A stretch of 5,977 bases of DNA from Acidobacteriaceae bacterium (GCA_031274845.1 JAISPN010000055.1:1-5977), one strand, 5' to 3'. Counted from the stretch's first letter, positions 1 to 5,977 are shown. The notes: a model not told the origin generated them from the letters alone. Numbers and translations are program-made.

Positions 1-909
1 GGCGAGCGGATTCGGAACCCTCTGCATGAACGCGCGCGGAATACCGAGTTCGGGAATCCCGAATTTGCCCCGCAACCACCAATTGATAATCCAGCCGATG
101 TTCGCCCCGTACGCGGACATCGTGTCCTGCCGCGCGTCGAACGATCCGAACGCAAGCCACATGTTGGGCAACGATCCGTTCGCGTAGTACGGCGCGCAGA
201 CTAGACAGAGCGTCGCGACAAATGACACCGACGCGCTGACGATCGCGCCTATTCCTCCCGCTTGCCACAACGCAAGCGCGAACGCAGGACCGATCAGCAA
301 CCCTTGCGGCTTCGTCGCCAGCCCGATGGCGACCAGCAGCCCGGCCAGCCACGGACGCTTGAACGACGCGAGGATGAGCCCGGCCACGGCCGGGAGAAAG
401 CAGAGCACGTCCAGGTAGCCGAGCATCTCGCCGCCAAAGAGCGTGGCCGGATTCAGCCAGTACACGAGCGCCACCCATCGTGCCGGTTTCTCTCCGCCAA
501 GGCGCCGCACCGTGACAAACAGCAAGGCCGTCAACACAGCGTTGGCAAGGAGCGCCGGCAGCTTGACGGCGACGGTCAGCGCGAGCGAGTCAGGAAACGA
601 CGGAAAGATCGCCCAATAGATTTTTCCAACGATCGCGTACTCGTAGAGAAAGACCGGTGGATAGTTGACGGTGGTCCACAACTCCCCCCACCGCACGATG
701 CCGCGAATCGGCGGGTCGCCACCGACTCCGTACATCCGCGTTACATGATGAGCCGCGGCATACGTCCAGATCTTCCAGCTGACGACATCCTCGTGACCGG
801 GCAACACGAGCGTCGCCACACGAATCACCAACCCGATGACAAGCGCGATACCAAACCAGCGTCCGCTGCCGGTCAACGCTGTTCGAAGCGTGTTCACGTG
901 AGTCGCCAA
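1..909 (-). CDS. GT-C fold glycosyltransferase, GT87/DUF2029-like integral membrane protein (partial, 3' end outside window)
   Basis: Continuous reading frame from TTG at 909 to the left edge: 303 codons with no stop, C-terminus missing. It is easily missed because it has no early ATG; the frame is closed by TGA at 924-922, leaving TTG (909) or GTG (897) as starts. A GGATGGG stretch lies directly before the TTG. The protein is strongly hydrophobic, with a first membrane helix at about residues 18-36. That helix is followed by a loop with GHED (38-41), the place where GT-C enzymes carry their acidic catalytic residue, and then DPP (65-67) and VNYPPVFLYEY (81-91). Later helices include WLNPATLFGGEMLGYLD and LAGLLVAIGLATKPQG. 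Such proteins transfer mannose or other sugars from polyprenyl-phosphate donors on the periplasmic side of the membrane. Acceptor and sugar cannot be told. It is divergent from the dehydrogenase at 1050. Family assignment is from motif pattern and topology. Confidence 0.82.
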   Translation of the reverse strand, partial: MATHVNTLRTALTGSGRWFGIALVIGLVIRVATLVLPGHEDVVSWKIWTYAAAHHVTRMYGVGGDPPIRGIVRWGELWTTVNYPPVFLYEYAIVGKIYWAIFPSFPDSLALTVAVKLPALLANAVLTALLFVTVRRLGGEKPARWVALVYWLNPATLFGGEMLGYLDVLCFLPAVAGLILASFKRPWLAGLLVAIGLATKPQGLLIGPAFALALWQAGGIGAIVSASVSFVATLCLVCAPYYANGSLPNMWLAFGSFDARQDTMSAYGANIGWIINWWLRGKFGIPELGIPRAFMQRVPNPLA

Positions 910-1049
910 CCCATCCGGCGATCATTGTCGCCGAAAACTTGCAGGGTGATGCGCTGCGAGCTGAGGACGAGCGCGTGCAGCGACACTGCCGATGGTATGG
1001 TATCCACGGATTCCGGCGATGACGGGATCGTTGAGGCGGATTGACAGCT
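910..1049. other. Divergent intergenic region
   Basis: About 140 bp separate the two divergent genes, so promoters for both should lie here. No convincing -35/-10 pair could be recognised on either strand. A GGTATGGTAT stretch at 994-1003 is the only AT-richer segment and could contribute a -10 element, but no TTGACA-like box stands at the right spacing. No RNA gene or credible small ORF was seen. Confidence 0.4.
916..933. repeat. Perfect 6-bp inverted repeat upstream of the glycosyltransferase start
   Basis: CGGCGA at 916-921 and TCGCCG at 928-933 are perfect inverted arms around a 6-nt loop. The element ends 6 bp before the TTG start at 909 on the minus strand. It could be an mRNA hairpin near the translation start or a small palindromic operator, but six-base GC-rich arms also arise by chance in DNA of this composition. 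Confidence 0.35.
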
Positions 1050-2225
1050 ATGTCTGATTGGCAACTTGCACCGCATCGCACCGTGTGTATCGAGGATCTC
1101 CGCCAACTCGCCACACGCCGATTGCCGCGGGTGCTCTTCGACTACATCGACGGTGGCGCTGAGGGAGAACGGACCCTCGCTCAGAACACTCGCGCGTTCG
1201 AGGAGATTGTGCTGCGCCCGCGTTCCGCGGTGTCGGTGCAGTCAGTGGACCTTCACACCAACATTCTGGGCCATCAACTCAATTTACCCTTTGTGCTGGC
1301 GCCCGTCGGGAGCACGCGGCTGTTCTTTCCACGCGGCGAGCAGTGCGCGGCGCGTGCGGCCACCAGCGCAGGCACGGCCTACACGCTCTCGACGTTATCT
1401 GGCACAACGCTCGAGGAGGTCAGACAATCGGCATCCGGCCCTCTCTGGTATCAGCTCTACCTCGTCGGCGGCCGGGAGGTTGCGCAGTCAGCGATTGCGC
1501 GCGCGAGGGCGGCGGGATACACCGCACTGGTCGTCACCATCGACACGCCAGTCTCCGGTTTTCGGGAACGCGATGCGCGCAATGGCATGCAACCGCTGTC
1601 GAGCGGAAGCCTCGGCGAACGGCTCCGATTTCTGCCGCAGTTTGTCACCAAGCCCTCGTGGGTGTCGGGATTCATCATGGACGGACGTCCGATGACGTTC
1701 CCAAACATCGTCCTCCCCACGGGGCCGATGCCGTATGCGGATGTGGGCGCCGCGCTCGCGCAGTCAGCCGTCACCTGGAACGACTTCCGCTGGATTCATG
1801 AGGCATGGCAGGGACCGATTGTCGTGAAAGGCGTGCATACCGCGGCGGATGCGTATCGAGCCGTTGAGGAGGGCGCGGCGGCCATCGTCGTCTCCAACCA
1901 CGGCGGCCGGCAACTCGACGGCGTGGCGGCTACCCTTCACGTCCTCCCGGAAGTTGTGGCGGCCGTGGGCGACCGTGTTCAAGTCCTGATGGACGGCGGC
2001 ATCAGACGTGGCAGCGACATCGTGAAGGCGATGGCGCTTGGCGCAAAGGCAGTCCTCGTCGGGCGCGCCTATGCCTACGGTGTCGCCGCGGCTGGCGAAC
2101 CCGGAGCTCGACGCGCGATCGATATTCTCCGAACGGATCTCATGCGCACGATGGCGTTGCTTGGATGCCCTTCGCTGGCGGAACTAGACGAGTCATACAT
2201 CACTCGAAGAACACCTTCACCGTAA
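1050..2225 (+). CDS. lldD: FMN-dependent L-2-hydroxy-acid dehydrogenase, L-lactate dehydrogenase (LldD)-like
   Basis: A 391-residue flavoprotein of the glycolate oxidase / flavocytochrome b2 family, which oxidises L-2-hydroxy acids to 2-oxo acids on FMN. ATG at 1050 is chosen because GAGGCGG lies 10-16 nt upstream; an in-frame TTG at 1041 is the alternative. Family residues are all present: Tyr32 in FDYIDGGAE, Tyr137 in WYQLY, Asp165 and Arg172 in VTIDTPVSGFRERDARNG, Lys260 in VVKG, catalytic His284 and Arg287 in SNHGGRQLDG, and Asp315 in LMDGGIRRG. Leu116 occupies the position of spinach glycolate oxidase Trp108, which is Leu in yeast flavocytochrome b2; this favours lactate over glycolate. 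The long segment at about 183-240 matches the variable loop that attaches respiratory members to the membrane, so a quinone or cytochrome acceptor is likely (inference). The exact substrate is open; a fully different 2-hydroxy acid is possible. It is convergent with the kgtP-like permease. Confidence 0.9.
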   Translation: MSDWQLAPHRTVCIEDLRQLATRRLPRVLFDYIDGGAEGERTLAQNTRAFEEIVLRPRSAVSVQSVDLHTNILGHQLNLPFVLAPVGSTRLFFPRGEQCAARAATSAGTAYTLSTLSGTTLEEVRQSASGPLWYQLYLVGGREVAQSAIARARAAGYTALVVTIDTPVSGFRERDARNGMQPLSSGSLGERLRFLPQFVTKPSWVSGFIMDGRPMTFPNIVLPTGPMPYADVGAALAQSAVTWNDFRWIHEAWQGPIVVKGVHTAADAYRAVEEGAAAIVVSNHGGRQLDGVAATLHVLPEVVAAVGDRVQVLMDGGIRRGSDIVKAMALGAKAVLVGRAYAYGVAAAGEPGARRAIDILRTDLMRTMALLGCPSLAELDESYITRRTPSP

Positions 2226-2259
2226 TTTGTCAGTGCCCCCAGCGCGATTCGACATGCAT
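2226..2259. other. Convergent intergenic gap without recognisable terminator
   Basis: Only 34 bp lie between the two convergent stop codons. No GC-rich stem followed by a T-run was found on either strand, so transcripts may overlap or end by a factor-dependent route. Confidence 0.5.
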
Positions 2260-3630
2260 TTAGAAGGACGAAGGCCTTATTTCTGGCGCGTCGATTGCTG
2301 ACTGAAATCTGGTATCTCTCATTGCGACATACACAACAAGCGAGGTCGCGATGACAGCGGTCAGATAGTAATAGAACCAGGTCTCGTGTCCGATCGACTT
2401 GAACCACAAGGCGATCGATTCAGCCGTGCCGCCAAAGATCGACACGGTCACGGCATACGGGAGCCCAACGCCGGTCGCTCTCACATGCGTGGGAAAAAGT
2501 TCCGCCTTCACAACGGCATTAATCGACGTATAGCCGGCCACAATCAGCCATGCCGTCGCCAGCCACGCAAACGCACCGGCGGCGCTCCGTGTCGACTGGA
2601 GCAGATAGAGCAACGGAATCGTGCTGACCGTTCCACTCAATCCGAACCAAATCAGTAACGGCTTGCGACCGATCCGATCGGATAACGCCCCATACAACGG
2701 TTGAAGAACCAAGGCAAAAACGAGCGAGCCTGCCGTCACCGCGGTCGTCTGATTGTCTGTCAGGCCAACCGACAGCTTGAGGAACTTCTGCATGTACGTG
2801 GTGTAGGTATAAAAGGCCGTCGTCCCTCCCATTGTTAAACCGACAACCACCAGAACCTCGCGCGGATATTCCATCAGCGCGGCAAGAGAACTCTGGCGGG
2901 ATCGCGTGCGGCGTGACGAAACAAATTGATCGGTCTCGTGCAAGTTCCGCCGCATGACGAACGCGATGACCGCGAGCAGGGCGCCAATCACGAATGGAAT
3001 TCTCCAGCCCCACGCCTTGAGCTGCTCGCTCGTCAGAAATAGCCGCTGCAGTACAAACAACACCATGAGGGCAGAGAGCTGCCCGCCAATGAGCGTGACA
3101 TACTGAAAACTCGAATAAAACCCGCGATGCTTCTCGTCTGCCACTTCGGTCAGATAGGTTGCACTCGTTCCGTACTCACCACCCAGGCTCAACCCCTGAA
3201 CAAGCCGCGCCAAACCAAGCAGTACTGGCGCGGCGACACCCACCGTCGCATACGACGGCGTCACGGCAATCATCAGCGATCCCGCGGACATGAGCAGTAC
3301 CGATAGCATCAGCGAATTCTTGCGCCCGTAATGGTCGGCCAGAGAACCGAACAGCCATCCGCCGATCGGACGCACGATGAACCCCACCGCAAAAAGAACA
3401 GCGGCGTTCAACTGCTGAACGACAGGGTCTTCTCCCGGAAAGAACGCCGCCGCGAAATAGAGGGAAAACGCCGCGTACGCGTAAAAGTCGTACCACTCGA
3501 CCAAATTTCCGATCGACCCAACACTGATCGCCTTCAGTCGACGCCCCACATCGGCGAGGTCGGTTGGAGAAGCCGATGTATCCGTCCTCGCCGCGGATTC
3601 GGAGCGTGGCGTTTCCGTTACGGCTGACAC
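2260..3630 (-). CDS. kgtP: MFS transporter, metabolite:H+ symporter family, KgtP-like alpha-ketoglutarate permease
   Basis: A 456-residue twelve-helix inner-membrane symporter that probably imports 2-oxoglutarate or a related dicarboxylate with protons. From memory it resembles E. coli KgtP along its length: GNLVEWYDFYAY (41-52), RPIGGWLFGSLADHYGRK (87-104, the MFS loop 2-3 signature), RLVQGLSLGGEYGTSATYL (142-160), FYSSFQYVTLIGGQL, WGWRIPF, and the second-half signature GALSDRIGRK (314-323), ending with KAELFPTHVRATGVGLPYAV. The start is GTG at 3630; the frame closes upstream with TGA, and the ribosome site is weak (GGTG). The first 28 residues are polar Ser/Thr/Ala-rich and longer than in KgtP, so the GTG at 3549 (residue 28) is a possible alternative. 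The start overlaps the tail of a degraded ankyrin-like sequence. Substrate choice among MHS members (2-oxoglutarate, citrate, proline/betaine) is inferred from similarity only. Confidence 0.9.
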   Translation of the reverse strand: MSAVTETPRSESAARTDTSASPTDLADVGRRLKAISVGSIGNLVEWYDFYAYAAFSLYFAAAFFPGEDPVVQQLNAAVLFAVGFIVRPIGGWLFGSLADHYGRKNSLMLSVLLMSAGSLMIAVTPSYATVGVAAPVLLGLARLVQGLSLGGEYGTSATYLTEVADEKHRGFYSSFQYVTLIGGQLSALMVLFVLQRLFLTSEQLKAWGWRIPFVIGALLAVIAFVMRRNLHETDQFVSSRRTRSRQSSLAALMEYPREVLVVVGLTMGGTTAFYTYTTYMQKFLKLSVGLTDNQTTAVTAGSLVFALVLQPLYGALSDRIGRKPLLIWFGLSGTVSTIPLLYLLQSTRSAAGAFAWLATAWLIVAGYTSINAVVKAELFPTHVRATGVGLPYAVTVSIFGGTAESIALWFKSIGHETWFYYYLTAVIATSLVVYVAMRDTRFQSAIDAPEIRPSSF

Positions 3631-3756
3631 CTGTTCACCACGTTGACATCCGCTCCACGCTCAATGACGCTCAATGAGAAATGGCGCGTTGTGCCTGCCG
3701 CCATGCATTCCTCAATACGCTGTTCCATGAAGGGCTATCTCACCAACCAGATTCTT
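3618..3756 (-). pseudogene. Degraded ankyrin-repeat fragment (frameshifted by a 10-bp tandem duplication)
   Basis: Read on the minus strand from 3756, one frame gives KNLVGEIALHGTAY, a stop (TGA, 3714-3712), then GMHGGRHNAPFLIER, up to the duplication at 3676-3657. After it, another frame gives GADVNVVNRCQP and a TAA at 3620-3618. The first part fits the ankyrin helix-1 pattern G-x-T-A-L-H-x-A-A, and the last part fits the helix-2/turn pattern L-L-x-x-G-A-D-V-N. Removing one 10-bp copy joins the halves in frame. Spacing between the glycine after helix 1 and the GAD turn is three residues longer than the 33-residue consensus. The intact later frame alone is a 36-residue ORF (ATG 3728) without a clear ribosome site. 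The last 13 bp overlap the kgtP start. It could be chance, but two ankyrin-like blocks in order make a relic more likely. Confidence 0.5.
3657..3676. repeat. Exact 10-bp tandem direct repeat
   Basis: ACGCTCAATG occurs at 3657-3666 and immediately again at 3667-3676 with no mismatch. On the minus strand this is CATTGAGCGT twice, ending 27 bp before the kgtP-like start codon. The simplest reading is a slippage duplication inside the ankyrin relic. A direct-repeat regulator site with one-helical-turn spacing is the alternative. Confidence 0.75.
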
Positions 3757-3778
3757 TCACCGCACTACTCCTTAGTCG

Positions 3779-5185
3779 CTACTGCAGTGACGGGCGGCTG
3801 CCGCCGCCGAGCAAGGAGGTGTCGAGCGTGAAGATGAAGTGATTACCTTCGGGACCGCCGGTGTACCACGACGCGGTCACGGCGGGAAAGCCTCCGGCGC
3901 GCAGTGTGGCGCCGACGCCGACGCTTTGACGCAGGCCGCCGACGCTCAGCTTGGCATCCTGCGACATGACCTTCCCCTGCTCGAAGAGCAACGACGCACC
4001 GAGCGGTCCCCATATCGAATGCTCAAGGCTTTCCTGAAAGAGCATCAGGTGCGGGCCGCGGAAGCGATAGTCGTCGTAACTGGCCAGCGCGCGAGCGCCG
4101 TCGATGTCCGATCCGCCAAGCGTGTGCTGCAGGTAGAACGGCACCGTGGCGCCTGAACCGACGATGGATTTCGACACGAGCGCCCGGATGTTGATGCTCC
4201 CCCATCGATCGCGGGTCACGCTCGGACACGCGGGCTCCGAGGGCGAGGACGAACAGTCGTCCGGCGTATTCCGTTCGTCCCGCACCACGGGTCCTCCGCC
4301 CGTGTGATACAGCTGAATCTGATGGGCCAGATCAACCGACCACCGCTCAAACGAAGAAGACGATTGGGTGCTCACGAACTGCTCATACTGCAACGTGTAG
4401 CCAAGCTGCAGACGATCGCCAAACAGCAAGGGATGCATCCGCACGCCTTCGCCGAACTGCGTAAATGACGGCTGCGTCACCAGCCCGGGCGCCGTCGCCT
4501 CGTCAAATCGCGTGCTGATCGATGGCCCGTCGCTCATCGCGGCGTCGCGGATGTTGAACATCCGTCCATTGGCTTCGAGCAAGACGTTTAGCCGAAGGGT
4601 GTTGGCCGCCGCACCGAGCGGGATCGACGCACTGCCCCCGACAAGCGTTTCAGACATGCGGTAGGCCGTCTTGTTTGCTACAGACGTGTCCGCGCCCACA
4701 CCATAGAAGTTGATCGTCGGAAGCGACATCGTCTGCGCGTAGATGTCGTAGACCGCGGTCTCCGTGATCCGAATGGGCTGCACGCGCGCGCCAGGTTGCG
4801 CAAGCTGCGGCGGCGCGATCTTCGTGCGATACATCGTGAGGTACGTGCCGGCGCGCCAGGCGCCGCCCGGCGCGTACACGCCGTCCCCGCTCCAGGTGAT
4901 CCGCCAGTTCTGCGGCGTGAAGTGGGTGACCATGGCCGGACCAGCGCCGAGTCCGTTCTGCGGCGCGATACTCCCCATGGACACATGGAACGGATGTTCT
5001 GTCGCCAGATCCGTCGCGCACGAGACGATCGTCTTGAACGAATCGCAATCCTTCGCGAGATCTTGCTCCTCGAGCCGTAGCTCGGCGCCCATCCGGCTTT
5101 CCTGCGGATCGCTCGCCTGCGCGCTCGCACCAAGCGCACGGCCAATGCACAGAAGCGTCAGGAGCGTGATGAATCTGGCCTTCAC
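3779..5185 (-). CDS. Exported outer-membrane beta-barrel protein, Omp85/D15 (BamA/TamA-like) barrel without POTRA domains
   Basis: A 468-residue protein with a Sec signal peptide: Lys2 and Arg4, hydrophobic 5-15, likely cleavage after AQA at 22-24. The rest is rich in alternating polar/hydrophobic stretches and Gly/Tyr/Trp, as in outer-membrane barrels. The region 356-409 resembles the Omp85 barrel C-terminus: LGGSD (356-360), YDDYRFRG (370-377), then LMLFQESLEH-SIWGPLG and LLFEQGKV; the canonical (V/L)RG(F/Y) of loop 6 appears replaced by ALASYDDY just before RFRG. The preceding region, about 60 residues after the signal peptide, is too short for a POTRA array. Two cysteine pairs are seen, Cys47/Cys56 and Cys311/Cys320, the latter in a Ser/Pro-rich probable surface loop. 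The GTG start overlaps the upstream stop as GTGA, with AAGGCAGG 5 nt before it, so it is likely translationally coupled. The cargo or role is unknown: pore, lipid or protein insertion, or partner of the upstream phosphoesterase. Confidence 0.75.
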   Translation of the reverse strand: MKARFITLLTLLCIGRALGASAQASDPQESRMGAELRLEEQDLAKDCDSFKTIVSCATDLATEHPFHVSMGSIAPQNGLGAGPAMVTHFTPQNWRITWSGDGVYAPGGAWRAGTYLTMYRTKIAPPQLAQPGARVQPIRITETAVYDIYAQTMSLPTINFYGVGADTSVANKTAYRMSETLVGGSASIPLGAAANTLRLNVLLEANGRMFNIRDAAMSDGPSISTRFDEATAPGLVTQPSFTQFGEGVRMHPLLFGDRLQLGYTLQYEQFVSTQSSSSFERWSVDLAHQIQLYHTGGGPVVRDERNTPDDCSSSPSEPACPSVTRDRWGSINIRALVSKSIVGSGATVPFYLQHTLGGSDIDGARALASYDDYRFRGPHLMLFQESLEHSIWGPLGASLLFEQGKVMSQDAKLSVGGLRQSVGVGATLRAGGFPAVTASWYTGGPEGNHFIFTLDTSLLGGGSRPSLQ

Positions 5186-5655
5186 AATGACCTGCCTTGC
5201 TTGCGCGTACGCGCGGCGGATTTTTTCGTGGCGGTGTTTTTCATCGTGGTGTTCTTCGCCGCGGCTTTTTTCACACTGGCGCTCTTCACAGCCTTTTTCT
5301 TCACCGTCTTGTTCACCGACAGCGTCTTCCGGCGAGAGGACGCCGCCGGCTGTGTGGCTGAAGCGCGCTGACGCTGACGGCTGGACACTGGTGTCATCTC
5401 GTCGATCGGAACATCGAGCGGCCGCCGCTCGACATTCGGCAATAGCGCCTGATGGTACAACGCGCGGTTCAGGTGCTGGATGTACGCGGCGACTTGCCCT
5501 TCTGTTCTGGGCGCCTTCCGTCGCACGGTTCGCCCCATGGCGATCAACGCCTTTTCGAGTTCGCGGACGTGTGAAAGGAGAAGCGCATTGGCTGGGCGCG
5601 CAGGGTTGTACGCGGCGCGCGGCGGCTTGGGCATCTTGATCAAAATCGGAGCCAT
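5182..5655 (-). CDS. Small basic protein of unknown function with Lys/Ala-rich histone H1-like tail
   Basis: A 157-residue protein, not assigned to a named family. ATG at 5655 is preferred over ATG at 5661 because GGAGG (5666-5662) lies 6 nt before the former and touches the latter. Two parts are visible. Residues 8-75 look like a folded, mostly helical domain: a PKPPRAAYNPARPANALL lead-in, a helix HVRELEKALIAMG (29-41), then RTEGQVAAYIQHLNRALYHQ (50-69). Residues 91-157 are low complexity and very basic, with repeated KKA, VKK, AKN and TKK units, resembling the tails of H1-like and AlgP-like bacterial proteins that bind nucleic acid or polyanions. There is no signal peptide or membrane segment. 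It sits 19 bp after the phosphoesterase stop and overlaps the barrel gene by 4 bp, so it is almost certainly in one operon with both. The role is unknown. Confidence 0.8.
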   Translation of the reverse strand: MAPILIKMPKPPRAAYNPARPANALLLSHVRELEKALIAMGRTVRRKAPRTEGQVAAYIQHLNRALYHQALLPNVERRPLDVPIDEMTPVSSRQRQRASATQPAASSRRKTLSVNKTVKKKAVKSASVKKAAAKNTTMKNTATKKSAARTRKQGRSL

Positions 5656-5661
5656 GACCAT

Positions 5662-5666
5662 CCTCC
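5662..5666 (-). promoter_or_regulatory. Shine-Dalgarno GGAGG deciding the start of the small basic protein
   Basis: GGAGG on the minus strand is 6 nt before ATG 5655 and directly abuts ATG 5661. The first spacing is normal for initiation and the second is not, so the start is set at 5655. Confidence 0.7.
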
Positions 5667-5674
5667 AGACGGAA

Positions 5675-5977
5675 CTAGGCGAAGTCCGGGCCGTCGGTGC
5701 GCATCACCGGCTCGGAGAGCAACTCGAGAAACGTTCGCGCCTTCTTCTCCCGGCTGGTGCGCGGTCCGTCAAATCCGGACAGCAGCCACTCCATCGCCGT
5801 GGCGGGAATCGAGGCGTGCTCGTAGACCTCATTCACCACGCGCCCCTTGGCCGCCCACGGCGACACCAGAATCGCGGGCACGCGCACGCCAAGCCGATCG
5901 AATTTGAATGGCTGTCCGGTGCCCGTCTTCTCCGGCGACGCTTCGAAGGTCTCGTCCTGCACATCAAGGCTTGGCGG
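5675..5977 (-). CDS. Phosphoesterase / phospholipase C family (PF04185-type) protein, C-terminal part only
   Basis: The frame is open to the right edge with no need for an internal start (PPSLDVQDE leads into the visible part), so this is the last 100 residues of a larger protein. The diagnostic block is FDRLGVRVPAILVSPWAAKG followed by VVNEVYEHASIPATAMEWLL, typical of the C-terminal half of the alkaline-phosphatase-fold phosphoesterase family that includes bacterial phospholipase C and acid phosphatase AcpA. The PP just inside the edge could be the tail of the FYDHVPPP-type motif common in this family, whose metal-binding residues would then lie just outside. The ending KKARTFLELLSEPVMRTDGPDFA is polar. 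Family members act on phosphate esters, often outside the cytoplasm; the substrate here is unknown. It is the first visible gene of a likely three-gene operon with the basic protein and the barrel protein. Confidence 0.82.
   Translation of the reverse strand, partial: PPSLDVQDETFEASPEKTGTGQPFKFDRLGVRVPAILVSPWAAKGRVVNEVYEHASIPATAMEWLLSGFDGPRTSREKKARTFLELLSEPVMRTDGPDFA

Noticed and set aside
262..1044. Long plus-strand ORF (260 codons)
   Set aside because: It lies antisense to the glycosyltransferase frame, which has coherent membrane helices and motifs. The plus-strand translation is Arg/Gln/His-rich without any recognisable domain, as expected of a GC-rich shadow frame.
590..1114. Minus-strand ORF of 174 codons starting inside the dehydrogenase gene
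   Set aside because: Overlaps the real glycosyltransferase in another frame and reads as Arg/Ser/Cys-rich sequence with no hydrophobic or domain pattern.
1050..2225. Mycofactocin-system dehydrogenase (MftD) as the identity of the flavoprotein
   Set aside because: The canonical SNHGGRQLDG and PVSGFRERDARNG motifs fit lactate-type enzymes better than MftD, which as recalled departs from both, and no mycofactocin genes are nearby.
2226..2259. Bidirectional intrinsic terminator between convergent genes
   Set aside because: No stable stem with adjacent T-run could be drawn in the 34 bp on either strand.
3643..3831. Plus-strand ORF of 62 codons in the intergenic gap
   Set aside because: No ribosome site, it runs antisense into the barrel gene's 3' end, and the opposite strand of the same interval gives the better ankyrin-like reading.
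5215..5330. T-rich tract with repeated units as a possible regulatory or repeat element
   Set aside because: Explained by the Lys codons of the basic protein tail on the minus strand; the repeats are imperfect and follow codon register.
4764..5639. Plus-strand ORF of 291 codons
   Set aside because: Antisense to both the barrel and the basic-protein genes. Its Phe/Ser-rich stretch is simply the complement of the Lys-rich tail, and its Ala/Arg content is shadow-like.

Overview
The window is high-GC bacterial DNA with dense coding, alternative GTG/TTG starts and short intergenic gaps. A GT-C glycosyltransferase, a PF04185-type phosphoesterase and a POTRA-less Omp85-like barrel together suggest a diderm soil or environmental bacterium. 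Acidobacteriota would fit, but this is inference from gene content and the sequence alone does not prove it.

Left region (1-1049): the 5' part of a multi-pass GT-C/GT87-type glycosyltransferase runs leftward off the window edge. It has no ATG start and begins at TTG (909) or GTG (897). It is divergent from the next gene, across about 140 bp that hold a small perfect inverted repeat. Centre-left (1050-2225, +): an intact FMN-dependent L-2-hydroxy-acid dehydrogenase of the LldD/glycolate oxidase family with all catalytic residues. Centre (2260-3630, -): a KgtP-like 2-oxoglutarate/H+ symporter, convergent with the dehydrogenase and only 34 bp from it. The two make a plausible small-organic-acid island.

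Between the permease and the next gene lie about 150 bp (3631-3778) that look empty but hold what appears to be a decayed ankyrin repeat. It is interrupted by a stop codon and by an exact 10-bp tandem duplication; removing one copy puts the two ankyrin-like halves back in frame.

Right region (3779-5977, all -): an apparent three-gene operon in the order phosphoesterase (only the C-terminal 100 residues lie in the window), a small basic protein with a Lys/Ala-rich histone-like tail, and an exported outer-membrane Omp85/D15-type beta-barrel without POTRA domains. The gaps are 19 bp and a 4-bp GTGA overlap. This phosphoesterase / basic protein / barrel set is the most system-like part of the window. 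No tRNA, rRNA, CRISPR array, insertion sequence or convincing intrinsic terminator was seen.
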